Below the pieces are notes generated by a model, which was not told the DNA's origin, ran no database searches, and saw only the letters and a list, made by a program, of their open reading frames with translations. DNA of 61,500 nt from Adiantum capillus-veneris (lineage: Eukaryota > Streptophyta > Polypodiopsida > Polypodiales > Pteridaceae), in assembly GCA_014529385.2 (NCBI GenBank), contig CM043969.1, positions 36,345,446-36,406,945 of the forward strand, in the 5' to 3' direction. The translations under genes were made by a program, and so were the position numbers. Every line of letters begins with the position of its first letter. The first letter of the stretch is position 1. Below are positions 30,744 through 43,369 of this stretch, in pieces.

Positions 30744-31126
30744 AAATGTAAAAACTATACGCACAATTAAATATCTTATGTGCACATACACTCAACTTAA
30801 ATATCTTAACTTAAAAAAATGCACATACACTCAACTTAAAAATATCTTAACTTAAACTATGTGCACATACACTTAACTTAAATATCTTAACTTAATAAAA
30901 TGCTACGTTGTTTACACACACCCACAAAATCATTTATACACACACACAGTAATGTATATAACTTAACTAAAATAATTATATATACACACTACCAAAAACA
31001 CACACACATATATATAAAATGCAAGATGGAATCATATATATAACTTAACCAAAATAATTGCTACGTTTTTTATACAAAGTCAGTCATATAGAATGTTACG
31101 TTTTTTATACACACACTCACACAATC

Positions 31127-31161
<35 letters not shown>

Positions 31162-31195
31162 TACACAAAATATGAAGACACTATTAGACTACATT
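30361..31195. repeat. CA-rich and AT-rich spacer with inverted similarity to 12.0-12.5 kb
   Basis: 'cttcttcacaacaaaactccact' near 30420 is the inverted relative of 'gtggagttttgttgtgaagaag' at 12354. Several (CA)n runs (about 30719-30742, 31142-31161) and repeated 'tcaacttaaatatcttaacttaa' units follow. No gene is seen between 30361 and 31528. Confidence 0.75.
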
Positions 31196-31528
31196 AAATG
31201 CAGTCCTTGAACCACCATCTAGAAATTAAATGGCCCCTCAAATTTGATGACATATTCCACTGTACATACATTCAGAACCGTCATATATTAAATGCACTTC
31301 TTCAATTATGATTTTCATTATTCTCTGAGCCGTCACAAGATCTTATGCAACTGTCTTTTCGTCTACCTACCAATATTTCACTTTCATTAACCTTCACATC
31401 TTTCATTAACTTTCACCAGTTTCATTAACCTTCACTTTATCTTTAACTTTCATTAACCTTCACCACCTTCACTTAATCCACCACAGTTTTCTCGCATCTC
31501 CACCTTGTAATCTGTTGCTTGAGAGAAT

Positions 31529-34500
31529 ATGTCCAACATAAAAGTAACAATAACTTGGAAGGTTGGTGGTCAGATGGTCAACCGCGACATTCAGTTGAAG
31601 GGAAACTCATTGTTGCTTAGTGCTCACTATTTGCAGTGTTTGCTGCCTCCATCTTGCCATTTTCAGTCACTATCTGCTCTTATTGAAAGTGATTGTGGCC
31701 TAACAAAAGTCTTGCTGCAACCATAGCGGAAGGTCATCAGCATTTCTTAATAGATGGTTCTTTTTCGAGCTTGTTTGAGATGCTTCTTTCAGACACATTT
31801 ATACAGGTATCTGTCAATGAGAAAGGAAATGACAAAGAGATATCTGAAGATGTTTTAAGCATTGTGCATCTTGAAAGTAGTGGTGACAATATAGGACAGC
31901 TCAAAACTCAGTCAATCGTCATTTGGATGCAACAAAATCCAGGGGCAAAAACGTTAAATGATCTGTTAACATTATGTGGAGCTCCTTTGCAAGTTGCTGA
32001 ACTTCCACAACATTATGATGGAAATTTGTGTTTTGAGTTACCTGCGACTCAGGATAAAACAAAGCGAATGACAAGGATGGAACAACGCTTTGATGATCAC
32101 TTGTGGACTCGCCCATCTATGACAACCATGGCAATAGCATGCACAATTCGTCTAAGCCACTGTTTGGGATTCATGCAGTGTAATTATTCAACGTGTCCTC
32201 ATTATATTAAGAAACAAGAATTCAATAGTAGATATTTTCATGGATATTTGGACAGACAGGTGAAAAAGGACTACCTTGCAATGGAAGAGAATACAACAAT
32301 AAGTTGTCATTATTGTCAGAAGGTTGTTACTTGTGTTGCTGCTTGTCCCTGCAAAATCTATTATGTTTTGCCTAGAGATGTTACAATGTCGCGACTGGCA
32401 ATACATGTTGGTAAACATTGTCATAATGTTAAGGCAAGAACCTCTAGGGCTGCTATTTCAAGAGTGCAGAAACTGGTAGGTGCAGTACTAAAAATAGAAA
32501 AGGGTGGCCCAAGAAAAATTCAAATGTTAGTGGCTCAACAACTTGTTCTTCACTCCTTGATTGGTGAGGAATCTGAATCTACATCCGATGTACAATTCAA
32601 TGATTTTTTGGAAGAAATGATGCCACTGGTTCAAACCAAAGGGTAAGAAAACTCAATTTGGTTCCTTGAATTTGTTGATTTTTTAACTATTATAAATTTA
32701 GCCTTCTTGTGATGCATCGTGTAGGTTTTCTTCAATTGTTTCAAAGGAGAGAAAGAGTCAAGGTGCTGTTATTGGGGATGGATATGATAATATTTTATTG
32801 CTTCAAAAAAAGTGCATGTTTCCTTTTTTTCATGGGAGTAGATTTCCTGGACAGGGTGAAGAGGATGACACGTGCTTTCTATTTAAAATGTCCACTAAAG
32901 GACTAGGTTCTGGGATTGATCTAGTAAATCGGATGAAAAGAACTGAAACTGGTGAATTGAGAAATGCATGGGTACATTTTGATTTTACCCATAGAATAGA
33001 TGGATGGGCAACAATTTCATGCTCAGTTTAAGATCCAAGGTAATCTTTAAGTATTTAAATATCTCGTATTTTTTTATCATTAAATAAAAGAAGATGTGTG
33101 AAAATGTTTATGTTGAATATCTTGTAGCATACGATCACTACAAATAATTGCTATATGTGAAACTAAAGAGGAGGATGCAAAGACTCAAGTTATTTTTTGG
33201 GAGAGCCTTAATTCAACAATGGAAAAGTACGGACATGGTGCAGCTGACTTTGCAGGTTTTATGTCTGATGAAGCTGGTGCAAATTGGAATGCTATTCGAA
33301 CAGTCTTCAATGGCGGGCCAAATAATATCATGGAGGGACGTGAATGATCATGCCTATTTCATTGGGAGCAGAGTCTCCACAAATATGCTAAAAAGTGGAT
33401 ACCTCAACATCTAACAAATCAACACATTGATATGTGTGAGGACTGGAGAGCTTGTAAGACCATTGTGCTTGCATCTCAAAAGGCACTTTCAATTCAAAAG
33501 TGGTGGAGACAACATCTATCTACAGAGAGCATCACAAAAGTGAGCAGATGGTTTAAATGGTGGGAGCAACGAATTTCACACTAGGGAGGAATTGGAACAG
33601 ATGTAAGTACCTTTATGACAATCTATATTTTTAGAAAAATTTCTTTTCATACATGACATTTATAAATTTTAATTCATGTTTTTTTGCATTTCATAGGGTG
33701 GTCTAAGTCCGTGGGAGAGGGCACAAATTCCCAATGTTAATTTATCAGAAAGTGTACATGCCAGTTGGTTAGTAGGTGAAGGTGGAAAGGGAAAAATATC
33801 CTTGTATGATGCATGTGTAACAGATGTTATAAACTCATATATTCAATGTGCAAAGCGTTTGGGATATACTACTAGGTGTTATATAGGAACGGGTCCCATA
33901 ATGGAGACCTTGCTTTCTCGAGTTGAATCTCAGCAAACTCCAACTCCAACCAACGTGGGACATCTATTACACGAGGTTGTTGCAGGGACTCCCATGTATG
34001 CGCAACCAATTTTACATGGAGACAAAGAAACAATACAACGCAAAAAGAGGGGCAGAACAGGAACAAGTAGCTCCCATCGGCCGGAATATGTCATGGAATC
34101 TAAGCAACGAAACCATCGTGGTCGACCAAAAAAAATCAAGTTTGATACCCAAGGACCAGGTATTTCTAACATTCTGCTGCAAATTAGTGACAGTGATGAT
34201 GATATTGGATCTCAAAAAGAAACAACCACACCTTTTTCATCTAAAACAAACAATGTGTTTGAGAGTGATGTGCCACGCACTCAGTGGGCCCTCAGGAGAA
34301 TGCCCATTCAAAGTCAAAGAAAATGTTTTGGAACAGTAGGGAGAAACAATTGTGACAATATCTTGCATAGTCGCTCAATTGGTCTTGTTGCTCCATGTAT
34401 ATGGTCCGAAAGAATGTTCAAGGGTAAAACAATCGAGCAATGGTTATGGTTTTGTAATCATGATATTTTGCATACCCAATCAATCAAAAGACAAGTCAAA

Positions 34501-35025
34501 GATTTACCTCCTGCTCCAAATGTTTAGCCAGTAGCAAGAGGGACAGATATCTCCACACAGGAACTTGCCGCACTGCATCAGAGTGGATTTCGGACAGAGA
34601 ATTCAATGGTAGATCCACAACCTCTTGTTGGCGTCTGCAAAGAAGGTGGTGGCAGCTCAAGGAAGAAAAAGTGGAGGCATGGAATCTCTAAAGAGGCCAT
34701 GAAGAAATTGGAAGCATGTAATAGTATGACAATTATATTTTTGGATGAAGTAAAAAGGTCTCAAGAGCATGTAATTTTCCGAGTTCTCACTGAAAATAGT
34801 TATGAGATTCATATAAAACAGAGCCCAGCATGCACGTGTCCGGATTTTTAGAAGTGAGAGAATACCAACAAATTCTTTTTGGCATGCAAACATATGTACT
34901 ATGTGTACACAAAAGTGCTCGGACTTGAACCTAAGGAGCACATGATTATTCATCAGCCAACCCTCTCACCAATGGACATCGCTTTTATTCTTGGACAACC
35001 AAGCATGATTTCTCCCTCCATTTAA
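31529..35025 (+). pseudogene. MULE transposase with AT-hook and SWIM zinc finger, decayed
   Basis: Exons 31529-32642, 32725-33039, 33128-33602 and 33697-35025 by GT/AG sites, about 1077 codons. Exon 1 has a cysteine-rich DNA-binding-like region (CHYCQKVVTCVAACPCKIYY then LAIHVGKHCHNV), recalling the C2-H-x-H fingers of WRKY/FLYWCH relatives. Exons 2-3 hold the DDE-type core (WVHFDFTHRIDGWATISC; GFMSDEAGANWNAIRTVF; CLFHWEQSLHKY). Exon 4 has an AT-hook (HRGRPKK) and a C-terminal SWIM finger (CTCPDF ... CKHMYYV). Lesions: a frameshift near 31697 and stops at 33029, 33345, 33582, 34525 and two in the SWIM motif. It is divergent from the methyltransferase gene, with about 2.5 kb between their starts. 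Confidence 0.8.
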
Positions 35026-35901
35026 TTACAACTGGTTTGGTATGCTTCTTTCACTCAACTAGAATATTGATCTATGATATGAAAGTGTTTTTCTGTATTT
35101 ATTTTGGTTTATTATACTTGTGATTATTTATCTTGAAAAAACATTGTTTATGCAGCAAAGGATTTCAAATTTCAAGCAAAAGATATGAAGCATCTTGCAA
35201 GCTATTTGGGAGCAAATTACTTGCCTTTTAGAGTGACCATTACATTTATGGCGACTATCCTTTTTTGTACTCTAATTTTGATCTTATCCTGTGGTAGTTT
35301 TGTGAATGTACTTACATCCTCAAACTTATGTTGTTTCAAAAAGCAATTGCTTGGGAAAATTAGTATTGTCTCTATCCGGCATTATTTTTGACTTCATCAC
35401 ATTTATATATGCTGTGGATTATATTTAACTCTGAAATTAGTGTTGTCTCTATTCTGCATGATTTTTTACTATATCGCATGTTTATATGCTGTGGATTATT
35501 TGACTCTGATCACATGTGTTGTGAGCATATTTGACTCTAATGGCATGAGTTGTGAAATGGTGATTTTATTTGTTTACATTTTTTCCGTCGTTATGCCCTC
35601 TCGGTCTCTCTCTCTCTCTCTCTCTCTCTGCGTAGTGATATACAACTCTATGATTTTACTTTCTCTCTCTAGAAGAAAAGTCACTCTCTCTCTCTCAAGG
35701 ATTTATGATCTCTTCTTCCAATTGTAACTCGCATAAATACTATCTCTCTAGAATTTATACTTTCTCTCTCCGTCAACCACACATATATGGAGTCTTATGA
35801 CGATTGAAAATTACATTAAATAGATACTTTATGCTATGACACATATTTGGTTAAAAAAACTCTAAAGATTGCTAAAATAGTCAAAAAAACTTGAAATGAA
35901 A
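35026..35901. other. 3' flank of the transposase gene, no gene seen
   Basis: AT-rich, with repeated phrases ('tgtctctatcc/ttctgcat...', 'tatatgctgtggattat') at about 35375-35425 and 35443-35500, and a CT run at 35607-35629. Confidence 0.5.
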
Positions 35902-35923
35902 AACTCGCAAATGTTAAATCCCC
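35902..35923 (-). repeat. Right terminal inverted repeat of the MULE
   Basis: The minus strand begins GGGG and reaches ATTTGCGAGTT, as the left end does. The next nine bases are the second copy of TCCTTTTAT. Confidence 0.6.
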
Positions 35924-37099
35924 TCCTTTTATTACCTCTAACTGGGATGGATCCATTTGGATGCCATCTTGAGAGATAATGTGACCTAAATACTGAATCT
36001 CTTGCAAGAAAAATTCACTTTTCTTTCGATTAACATAAAGTTTATTCTCTCTTAAAACTTGAAATATTACCTGGAGGTGTTGCTTGTGTTCCTCCAATGA
36101 ATTAGAGTAGATGATAATATCATCAAAGAACACTCCAGTGAAGGTTCGATGAGGCCTGAACAGCTTCTCCATCAAGGGGTTGAATGTGGCTGGTGCATTG
36201 GTCAAGCCAAAAGGCATGACAATGTATTCATAAAGACCAAATGTAGTGCGAAACGCGGTCTTTACAATGTCTTGATTAACTATCCTTATTTGATGATAGC
36301 CACTCTTTAGGTCAACCCTATTGAAGTAGGTCGATCCTTGTAGCTTATCAAATAGGTCTTCTACCCGTGGAATGGGAAACCTATTCTTGATAGTGATCCT
36401 ATTTAGTGCTCTATAATCGACACACATACGATATGTGCCGTCTTTCTTTTGCACTAGTAGCACAGGTGAGCAAAATGGAGATGAGCTTGGCCTAACCATA
36501 CCCTTCTGAACTAACTTATGCACTTGCCGCATAATCTCCTCTTGTTGAGCTTGAGAAACTCTATAAAGAGGTTTATTGGGCGGTGAACTTCCTGGAAGAA
36601 GTTCAATTGCATGGTCATCATTACCTCGTTTAGGAGGTAGCTCACAAGGGATGTCATCAATAAAAACATCTTGAAACCCCTTGAGAAAATTGGATAACTC
36701 TAATTCCTTTTGGTTGCTTTTATTTTCTTTTGCTAAAGCATTAGGTTCATTTTGAGAGTCTTTAACAAAAATCATGTACACGGAAATAGAGCTCTTTATT
36801 GACTTGTTGAAATCTTGTGTATGTACAATGGGGATGGTGTTACCCATTTCCTTGGCATCTATAGACATGTCTTTTTCCCTGAACTTAAAGGAGATTCTCC
36901 TTTGAGGAAATTTAACATCGGCAGCCAGGCGGTCAAACCATGGTGCCCCTAGGATTACATCCTCATGCTTGAGAGGAGGGATAAATAAGTCCTCTTTGTC
37001 CACATAGCCTTGGACATGAAGCCTCAATTTCCCAATTAAGGGAGTGATTGAAGCTTCTTGCCCCTTGAAGGCACTGTTTGCGGGTAGGACATCTCCCAT
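35924..37099 (-). CDS. Chromovirus 1 pol, first part: protease end and reverse transcriptase
   Basis: Numbered from 37099. The protease C-terminal part has the DVILGAPWFDRL flap motif (48-59). The reverse transcriptase runs from about 175 to 391: VQKKDGTYRMCVDYRALN, FNRVDLKSGYHQI (catalytic D263), MPFGLTNAPATF, and VFFDDIIIYS with D326-D327 (Phe-Phe before DD is a small variant), then YLGHIISQDGI. The frame runs into the MULE after VIKG. The upstream protease active site lies in the gag frame, so a frameshift separates the two. Confidence 0.93.
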
Positions 37100-38760
37100 C
37101 TCATAGGACTGTTAGTAGAACCAGGGTCAAAGAGAATAAAAGTATCATGTTCTCTTACCTTTCCCCAAGCATGGCATAGAGGAGATCCTTTGTGGTGAGT
37201 TTGGTGAGTCTCCTCCTCTTGGATTTCAACCAAGGAAGCTCTAGGAGGATCTTGGCGGTTGTTCTTTTGGGGACAAGTGCGGTACGCATGCCCTTGTTCG
37301 CCGCACTTGAAACACCGGTTATCCTTACGATAACGCTCAAGCTCTTCAGGAGAGAGTTTATTCTTACCTTTGTAAACTCCCTTCTCTTTAGCTTTGTTGG
37401 AGTTGCCCTTAGGAGACTTTTGGACATTGTCCTTCCCCTTAGGCTCATTGGAACCCTTGTTTTCCGGGGGCTTATTATTTCTTTTTTCCCCCATTTGGAA
37501 ATTGATTCGAGAGGCGACCATAGTGTGGTGTATTACCGCCGATATGGTACGTGGTCTTTGGGAGTTGACATACTCCGCCATTTCTTCGGTTAAGCCCACA
37601 CAAAATTGTTGCTTTTGCTCTTCAAAATCCAACTTTTTGAAGACAGTGGCTTTGAGTTGTAGGTCCCAAAACTTGTCTACATATTTGTGGATAGATTCAT
37701 TGGGAGAGAGCTTTAAGCTTCGCCATTCGGTGAGTACTTTGTCTTTGGCATCGGTGGCCAAAAACTGCTTCATAATGGAAGCTCTTAAAGCTTTCCTTGT
37801 TCGTGGAGCTTCACCGTTGGCTCGTAGGCTAGACCACCATTGTCTGGCGGACTTTTGAAAGTGCATAGCTACAGGGTGTAGCTTAGAGGACTCCGTGAAA
37901 CCCTCATCTCCAAACGCCGCATCAAATTGTTGGATAAAGGCCAAGACTTTGTCGGTAGCACCAAAGGTACCATCATAGGTAAGAAAAGAGATGCTCTTCC
38001 CTCCCTCTTTGAATTTCTTCAACTTGGATGACCTCTTCCATGCGGCATAGGATTTCCTATGGCCTCTTCTTTTTGATGGTTCAAAGGTTGCACCATCACT
38101 TTCTTCAGAAGGTGAAGAATTTGAAGAAGGTGGAGAAGAGGGTGACCTCTTTCTCGCCTTTTTCTTGTCTTGATCTTTGTCGTCTTCACCATAGATTTCA
38201 TAAGAGGAAGAGGATGAAGAAGATGGAGAAGAGGGTGTCCTCTTTCTCGCCTTTTTCTTCTCTTGCTTTTTATCATCCCTCTTTGAATTATGGCGTGGAG
38301 AAGAGTGTGATGGCATTCTCTGCTTTGGTGGTGATGGAGAGCGTTTAGCCCGCCATCTTCGTGGAGCCATCTCCGCCGAGGTGGCAGGAGACTCGCTTCT
38401 TTCTCGTTCCTTCGGTGGAGGCTCTTGAGTTCTCCTTTGGGAAGGAGATGCATCATCAAGAAGTAAATTCTTGAGCCCTTCATATGGATTCTCTTCTTCT
38501 TCCCGAATCGGAGAGAGACCTCTTTTTGTAGTCTCACAAGGAGGCTTCCTAGGTGTTCTCTTGTCATGGTGATGAGATTGGAGAATCCCGTGAGCACGGA
38601 GCTGCCGTTGCACTTCACTTTGGAGAGATGGATTGCCCATGGCTTGTTGAAGCCTAGAAACAAGATAGTTAAATAGCATTGAAGCATCATTAGTAGTTTG
38701 CTCATGAGCAAAATCAAAGTTATCAACATTAATTTCACTCTCTTTACTATTGTCAGCCAT
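37036..38760 (-). CDS. Chromovirus 1 gag with zinc knuckle and protease start
   Basis: 574 residues. A disordered, basic and Ser-rich first half is followed by a retrotransposon gag domain (FLTYDGTFGATDKVLAFIQQ ... ARQWWSSL ... LTEWRSLKLSPNESIHKYV) and a CCHC knuckle CFKCGEQGHAYRTC. At its end comes the protease active site LFDPGSTNS (D-P-G-S-T). Thereafter the frame leaves the protease, which continues in another frame from 37099. A single-base indel or a programmed shift would both fit; loss by mutation is simpler in so old a copy. Confidence 0.9.
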   Translation of the reverse strand: MADNSKESEINVDNFDFAHEQTTNDASMLFNYLVSRLQQAMGNPSLQSEVQRQLRAHGILQSHHHDKRTPRKPPCETTKRGLSPIREEEENPYEGLKNLLLDDASPSQRRTQEPPPKERERSESPATSAEMAPRRWRAKRSPSPPKQRMPSHSSPRHNSKRDDKKQEKKKARKRTPSSPSSSSSSSYEIYGEDDKDQDKKKARKRSPSSPPSSNSSPSEESDGATFEPSKRRGHRKSYAAWKRSSKLKKFKEGGKSISFLTYDGTFGATDKVLAFIQQFDAAFGDEGFTESSKLHPVAMHFQKSARQWWSSLRANGEAPRTRKALRASIMKQFLATDAKDKVLTEWRSLKLSPNESIHKYVDKFWDLQLKATVFKKLDFEEQKQQFCVGLTEEMAEYVNSQRPRTISAVIHHTMVASRINFQMGEKRNNKPPENKGSNEPKGKDNVQKSPKGNSNKAKEKGVYKGKNKLSPEELERYRKDNRCFKCGEQGHAYRTCPQKNNRQDPPRASLVEIQEEETHQTHHKGSPLCHAWGKVREHDTFILFDPGSTNSPMRWEMSYPQTVPSRGKKLQSLP

Positions 38761-39158
38761 TCTAACAACTTTTAGGGGTAAACTTTTTAGGTGTACTTTG
38801 GCACTTCAAGCCCTAGTTGTTACTCCTCTTTACCCCTTTAGAAAAAGCACTCAAGCTACTATACCCGCGGCTCGAATACCATTAATTGCAAGGAATAGAA
38901 GAGAGGGTCTTTCGACACCAAAACAGCACCGGCTCCTGTCAAGCTTCTAATAGCTCAATAGTGGTTAAGCCATAGGCAATCCCCGTAGGACTCCACTATT
39001 AAGACCATAGCTCTCGACGGTGATGCCTCGTTAACTGCACGAAGGCAGGCGCACTGCAAGGCAAAAAAATCCCTATTCTACTCACTCAAAGGAAATTAAT
39101 AATACCAACCATTTGTAGCTAGCTTGAGGACCTCCCTTCTTGAGCAAGAAAAGAGAAA
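38761..39158 (-). other. Chromovirus 1 leader between primer site and gag
   Basis: An untranslated internal region of about 400 bases, without a domain. It is expected in this position. Confidence 0.7.
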
Positions 39159-39176
39159 CCTTGAGCTCTGATACCA
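39159..39176 (-). other. Primer-binding site of chromovirus 1 (initiator Met type)
   Basis: The minus strand reads TGGTATCAGAGCTCAAGG one base inside the 5' LTR. TGGTATCAGAGC is the standard plant complement of the 3' end of the initiator methionine tRNA. Confidence 0.93.
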
Positions 39177-39177
39177 A

Positions 39178-40765
39178 TGTAACATTTAATGGCCTAATAA
39201 CTTATGTGTAGCGGAAATTAGCATGAACATAGTGGGAATTTCATTAGAGTAGATTCCTAATGAGAATTACAAGAGTGCTTGGGTGGAGAGAGCAACAAAA
39301 AGCATAAAACCTAGTTAGATAGCATCGACAATGCTTTCAAAAGAGAGAGCAATTAAGCTATTGACAACAGTTGAGGACCGGATTTTCATGGAGCCGGTCC
39401 CCCCCCCAAAAGGCTTTGTATTATGGTTTCTCCCATCAAGAGAGACATTGTACAATACAATTCTTTGTGTTCCTTCAAGACTAGCTAGTGCAATGAAGAT
39501 GGAAACTTCATGCACTAAGCAAAAAACTTAACAAACACAACTTCAATTATCCCCTTTCTTAGACCCAAGACCTCACACACCTTCGAAGATGGTGAGAGCT
39601 AGCAGGGTATGAGAGTATATTGAGAGGAAGAAGGAGTATCTTACGAGAAAGATGTACATCTCCTCACATAATCACTCATATGTAGCATAGCTTAGCTTAG
39701 TAATTAGCTTGTTAGAGGAGATGCGCATGCTTTGAAGCTTGGCTCTTGGTTGGATTTGCATCCACATGCCAAGAGAGTGTTGATGTAGGCTTCTATCTCA
39801 CAAGCTTGGAGTAGGTGATGAGTTCTCCATTAAAGCTTGGGAAGAGATAGTCTTCTCTTTCTTCACACATGAGCTTGTGTGAGTGTGTGTGTGATAATGC
39901 CTTGCAAAAATCAGCCCTCTCTCTCTCTTGGGCGAGCCCTCTTGCTAAATGCTCTTCCTGAAGCCTCATTGGCCCTCCCCAAGTCAAGCCAATTACAATT
40001 AAGCAGCATAAGTGATAGCCTTATGACATGTGTCCCCCTTTCCCATTTTGTGAGAGATTTAGGTAATTAAATAATTAAACTAAACTCTCATTGGACCCCT
40101 TTGCCTCCTGGCCAATAGGAATCAGGCAAGCCATGGGGCTCCTGAATGCTCATTGGACCCCTTGGGAGAATGCCCAATAGTCTTCTAGGAGACTTAATTC
40201 TCATTGGTTTCTTTTATTAAATGTTTTTAAATTAATTAAACTAGATTTACTCCAGCTTAATTTTCATCGGTCCACTTCAAGGGTCATCGAATAGAAATTG
40301 GGCACACCTTGTGGGCATCTGGCCTAGGGAGCTAACATGTGTCCCTCATTCCCTTTGTGTAAAGGGAGCCTGTGTGTGTGTGTGTGTGGCTTTCTCTCTC
40401 ATCCCCTACCTTTCGTGCTCGCCCCCTCCCATGTAGAGATGTGCAAAGACTTTTAGGGCACACACAAAGCATCCAATTTTCATTAGGTTGACCTTTGGAC
40501 ACAAACTTTGAATTTTGGAACGTTAGCATTTTGGAAGTCTTAATGGGCTGAACCTTAGGGTCTTTTTAGCCCATTGTTGCACGTGGCTCGTTTGCAGATG
40601 GCCCCCCCTTTGGATCCCTATTTTCCCTCCTTTGGATCCCTAATGTGGCCGGTCTGCTAGCTTAACCAATATTCTAGCTTTTTCTCCCCTGGCCTTCCCC
40701 ACATTAAATGATCAGTTTAATATGAGAAAATCATTTAGGAGAATTAGATATTGATTATTATGACA
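39178..40765 (-). repeat. Right (5') LTR of chromovirus 1
   Basis: 1588 bases, TGTAAC...ATGACA, followed by AGTTA, the second copy of the target duplication. It ends the chromovirus; the TTAGG-like array then resumes. Confidence 0.95.
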
Positions 40766-41160
40766 AGTTAGGTTTATGTTATAGGTTAGGTTAGAGCTAC
40801 TGTCAAATTAATAGTAGAAAAAACTCAATCGGACTTCAAAAGTGCACACAGACTTCAAGAACCTTAATATATAGTCATTGACCAATAAAGACGAGATTAT
40901 TACCCTGTGGTCCTAATCTTCGTGCACCTCTAGACCAAGGTGTGCGAGGACCGGGCCTGGCTAGAGAATGTGAGCTTGTTAGAGCTAGCAAAAAATAGTT
41001 GAAAAAACATAATCGGACTTCAAAATTACACACAGACTTCAAGAACTTTAATATATAGTCATTGACCAATAAAGACGTGATTATTACCCTGTGGTCCTAA
41101 TCTCCGTGCACCTCTAGATAGAGGTGTGCAGGGATCGGGCCTGGCTATGGAATGTGAGGT
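40766..41160. repeat. Resumed outer element: array remnant and two hairpin-bearing repeats
   Basis: After a short TTAGG remnant come two copies of about 100 bases with 'tcattgaccaataaagacg', 'accctgtggtcctaatct' and an imperfect 'cgtgcacctctag...aggtgtgc' hairpin (about 40870-40970 and 41059-41155). They are homologous to the region around 4617-4690 in reverse orientation. Confidence 0.85.
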
Positions 41161-41246
41161 TGTTAAAGCTTGTCATGTACTTAGTAGTGTGTAGTTATAA
41201 CAACTAGAGTGTTTTAATTATTTGTTGCATCATTGATAGATAAAGT

Positions 41247-41441
41247 ATGGAGAATAGGATGGTGTGTCCTTGTGCGCATTGCAAGCATCAGATCTTTCGA
41301 AAACAAAAAATCTGCGACCAACACATACGCAATCACGCTCTCTTTCGAATAGAGCAAGTAGAAGACCTGCGTTATCGATCTCATGGTCTAGAGATTGAAG
41401 ATCAAAGTCCGCAAGTAGATCTTGCTCCAACTTCATCCTAG
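41247..41441 (+). pseudogene. CACTA transposase N-terminal zinc region relic
   Basis: 64 residues with CPCAHCKHQIF and ICDQHIRNHALF, the C-x-C-x2-C ... H pattern of the TNP2-associated domain. It aligns with the first 60 residues encoded at 4553-4113. It stops after APTSS, and no catalytic core follows downstream, so only the start of the gene survives. Confidence 0.75.
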
Positions 41442-43369
41442 AGAAGACGTTTTTCAAACGAGAAGCCATTTCAAGGAAAGTCCCTGAGTATTAGTGTCTG
41501 ATGGCTCCTCATTCTATCTTGGATTGGCTACTATGAGAAAATGTTTTCCTATAGACCTTACAATTAAAGTTGTAGACGAGTAATGATGGGTTATTGACAT
41601 CATGCATAAGCTTTTGTGCTTTCCATTATTTCTATGAATGATGTTTCTTGAGTTTCTCCCTCTTCAAGTGTTAATCTTATTATTGCGAGGGTCCTCACTT
41701 GTTGTGCTACGAGGGTTTGCTGGTCATCTATACTAAGCTTCCATTTTTTTTTATTGATGAGTGATGCAGTCTAACTCTTTGCATAAGTTGATGAGCACAA
41801 AGAACTAAGTTGGTATGTTGTTGATTGGAAAATTCTTAGGTGAGAGCGGGAGCAGGTTGTGGCCTTTTCTTTTCTGTGCAATAATGTCATGTCCTCACCA
41901 AGTGTTCGAGGAGGGAAACTTGTGTCATCACCTTCAGGATCTGCTTTTCTTCAAAAATAGCAATACTTATGAACCTGCAAAACTTTCTTTACATGTGATT
42001 CAGGGGACAATGTGTATGCAGGGAGTGACTTAGTGAATGGGAGCATTTTTTGGGTAAGTGAATGCTCAAGCTACCAATTGTCAAAAGAAAAAGGCCAGGC
42101 CAGGGCTCGCCAGAGAAAACCGGGGGGGGGGGGGGTCGTTGCAGAGAAGGGCAACCAGGCTAGAAGGGCGCTCTCGAAGCCACTCTAGGAAAGAAGCAAG
42201 ACAAGAAGTCAGAGGCCGCGGGCTGCTACAGTACAAAGGGGGGACACAGTTGAAGCTTGAAGAGAGGAGCCACCATAGCGTGAGCAGGTAGAGAGGGAGC
42301 TCTTGAAGCCAGGATCAGTGAGCAGGTGAGAGAGGCCATGAGTCATAACCAGACGGGGTGACCAACCATGATTGCGGACACGGATAATGTGCCTTGAACT
42401 CGTAGGCAGCCCACCTCGGGTAGCCAACTAAAGAGGGTGGCCGACCTTTGAGTGAGTGTTGGCGGTCATAGCGCAGCTCACAACCCACCGACATAATGTC
42501 AATCTGGTGGATCCAAACCCGGCTAGTGCATGGAGGCATGGATGCACCTAATGTGACGGAATGAGGACTCTAGGCAGAGCGGTAAAGCAAGAGAGGAGAA
42601 GAGGGAAAACTGATGAAGCAAGATCTATGCACACACACTCTCAATCTACACTCTAACTCTCTAATCATGCAGAGAATGGTGTATCCCTTTGCTCTAATCT
42701 CAAGCACACACACTCTAATCACGCATTAAGCATACACAAAGAAGCCTAATGAGAGAAATGTATGCAAATAGAAAATAACTAAAACCTATGCAGTTAGCCC
42801 TACGCGACCAAACACTACAATCCAAAATGGCTAAACTAAAGATTAAATATTTCCTCTATTGGATTATAGCCTCTTTATACGGACAACCCTAAGCACTTTT
42901 ATACGGTTAACTTAGAGCCGTGGGTATAGCAGATGCCGCCCTAAGCAATATAATACACATTGCCAACCACTAGCGGCCAAACCAAAAGCCGCTTTACCCT
43001 AAGCGGTCTAATGTCTGGCTGCCAACTATTAGCGATCATACCTAACCAAAAGCCACTAATCTAACTGAAATGAATTAAGATGACCAAACCCTAATAATCG
43101 GACCTAAACCTAGCACTATAACCCTAATAATTTAACCTAAACGTATTAAGATAGTCAAAAATATTAAGATGGTGAAATATAATTAAAACATAACACTAAA
43201 ACTTAAGACCCTAAACATTCTAGCAGTAACATTCATAACACCTATGACATGCCACAATTTACAAGTACAACACAAATTTTTTAAAAGAATTACATAAAAA
43301 TATTTAAATTGATTGAAACCAAAATAACTCACTGATTTTTCTCCTTTTTTATTACCAAATTTGAATATG
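41442..43369. other. Interior of the outer element without a recognised gene
   Basis: Contains a run of 14 G at 42122-42135. A GC-richer patch spans 42060-42560; its short frames show no domain. AT-rich sequence with repeated 'taaccctaataat' phrases lies at about 43080-43140. Confidence 0.5.
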
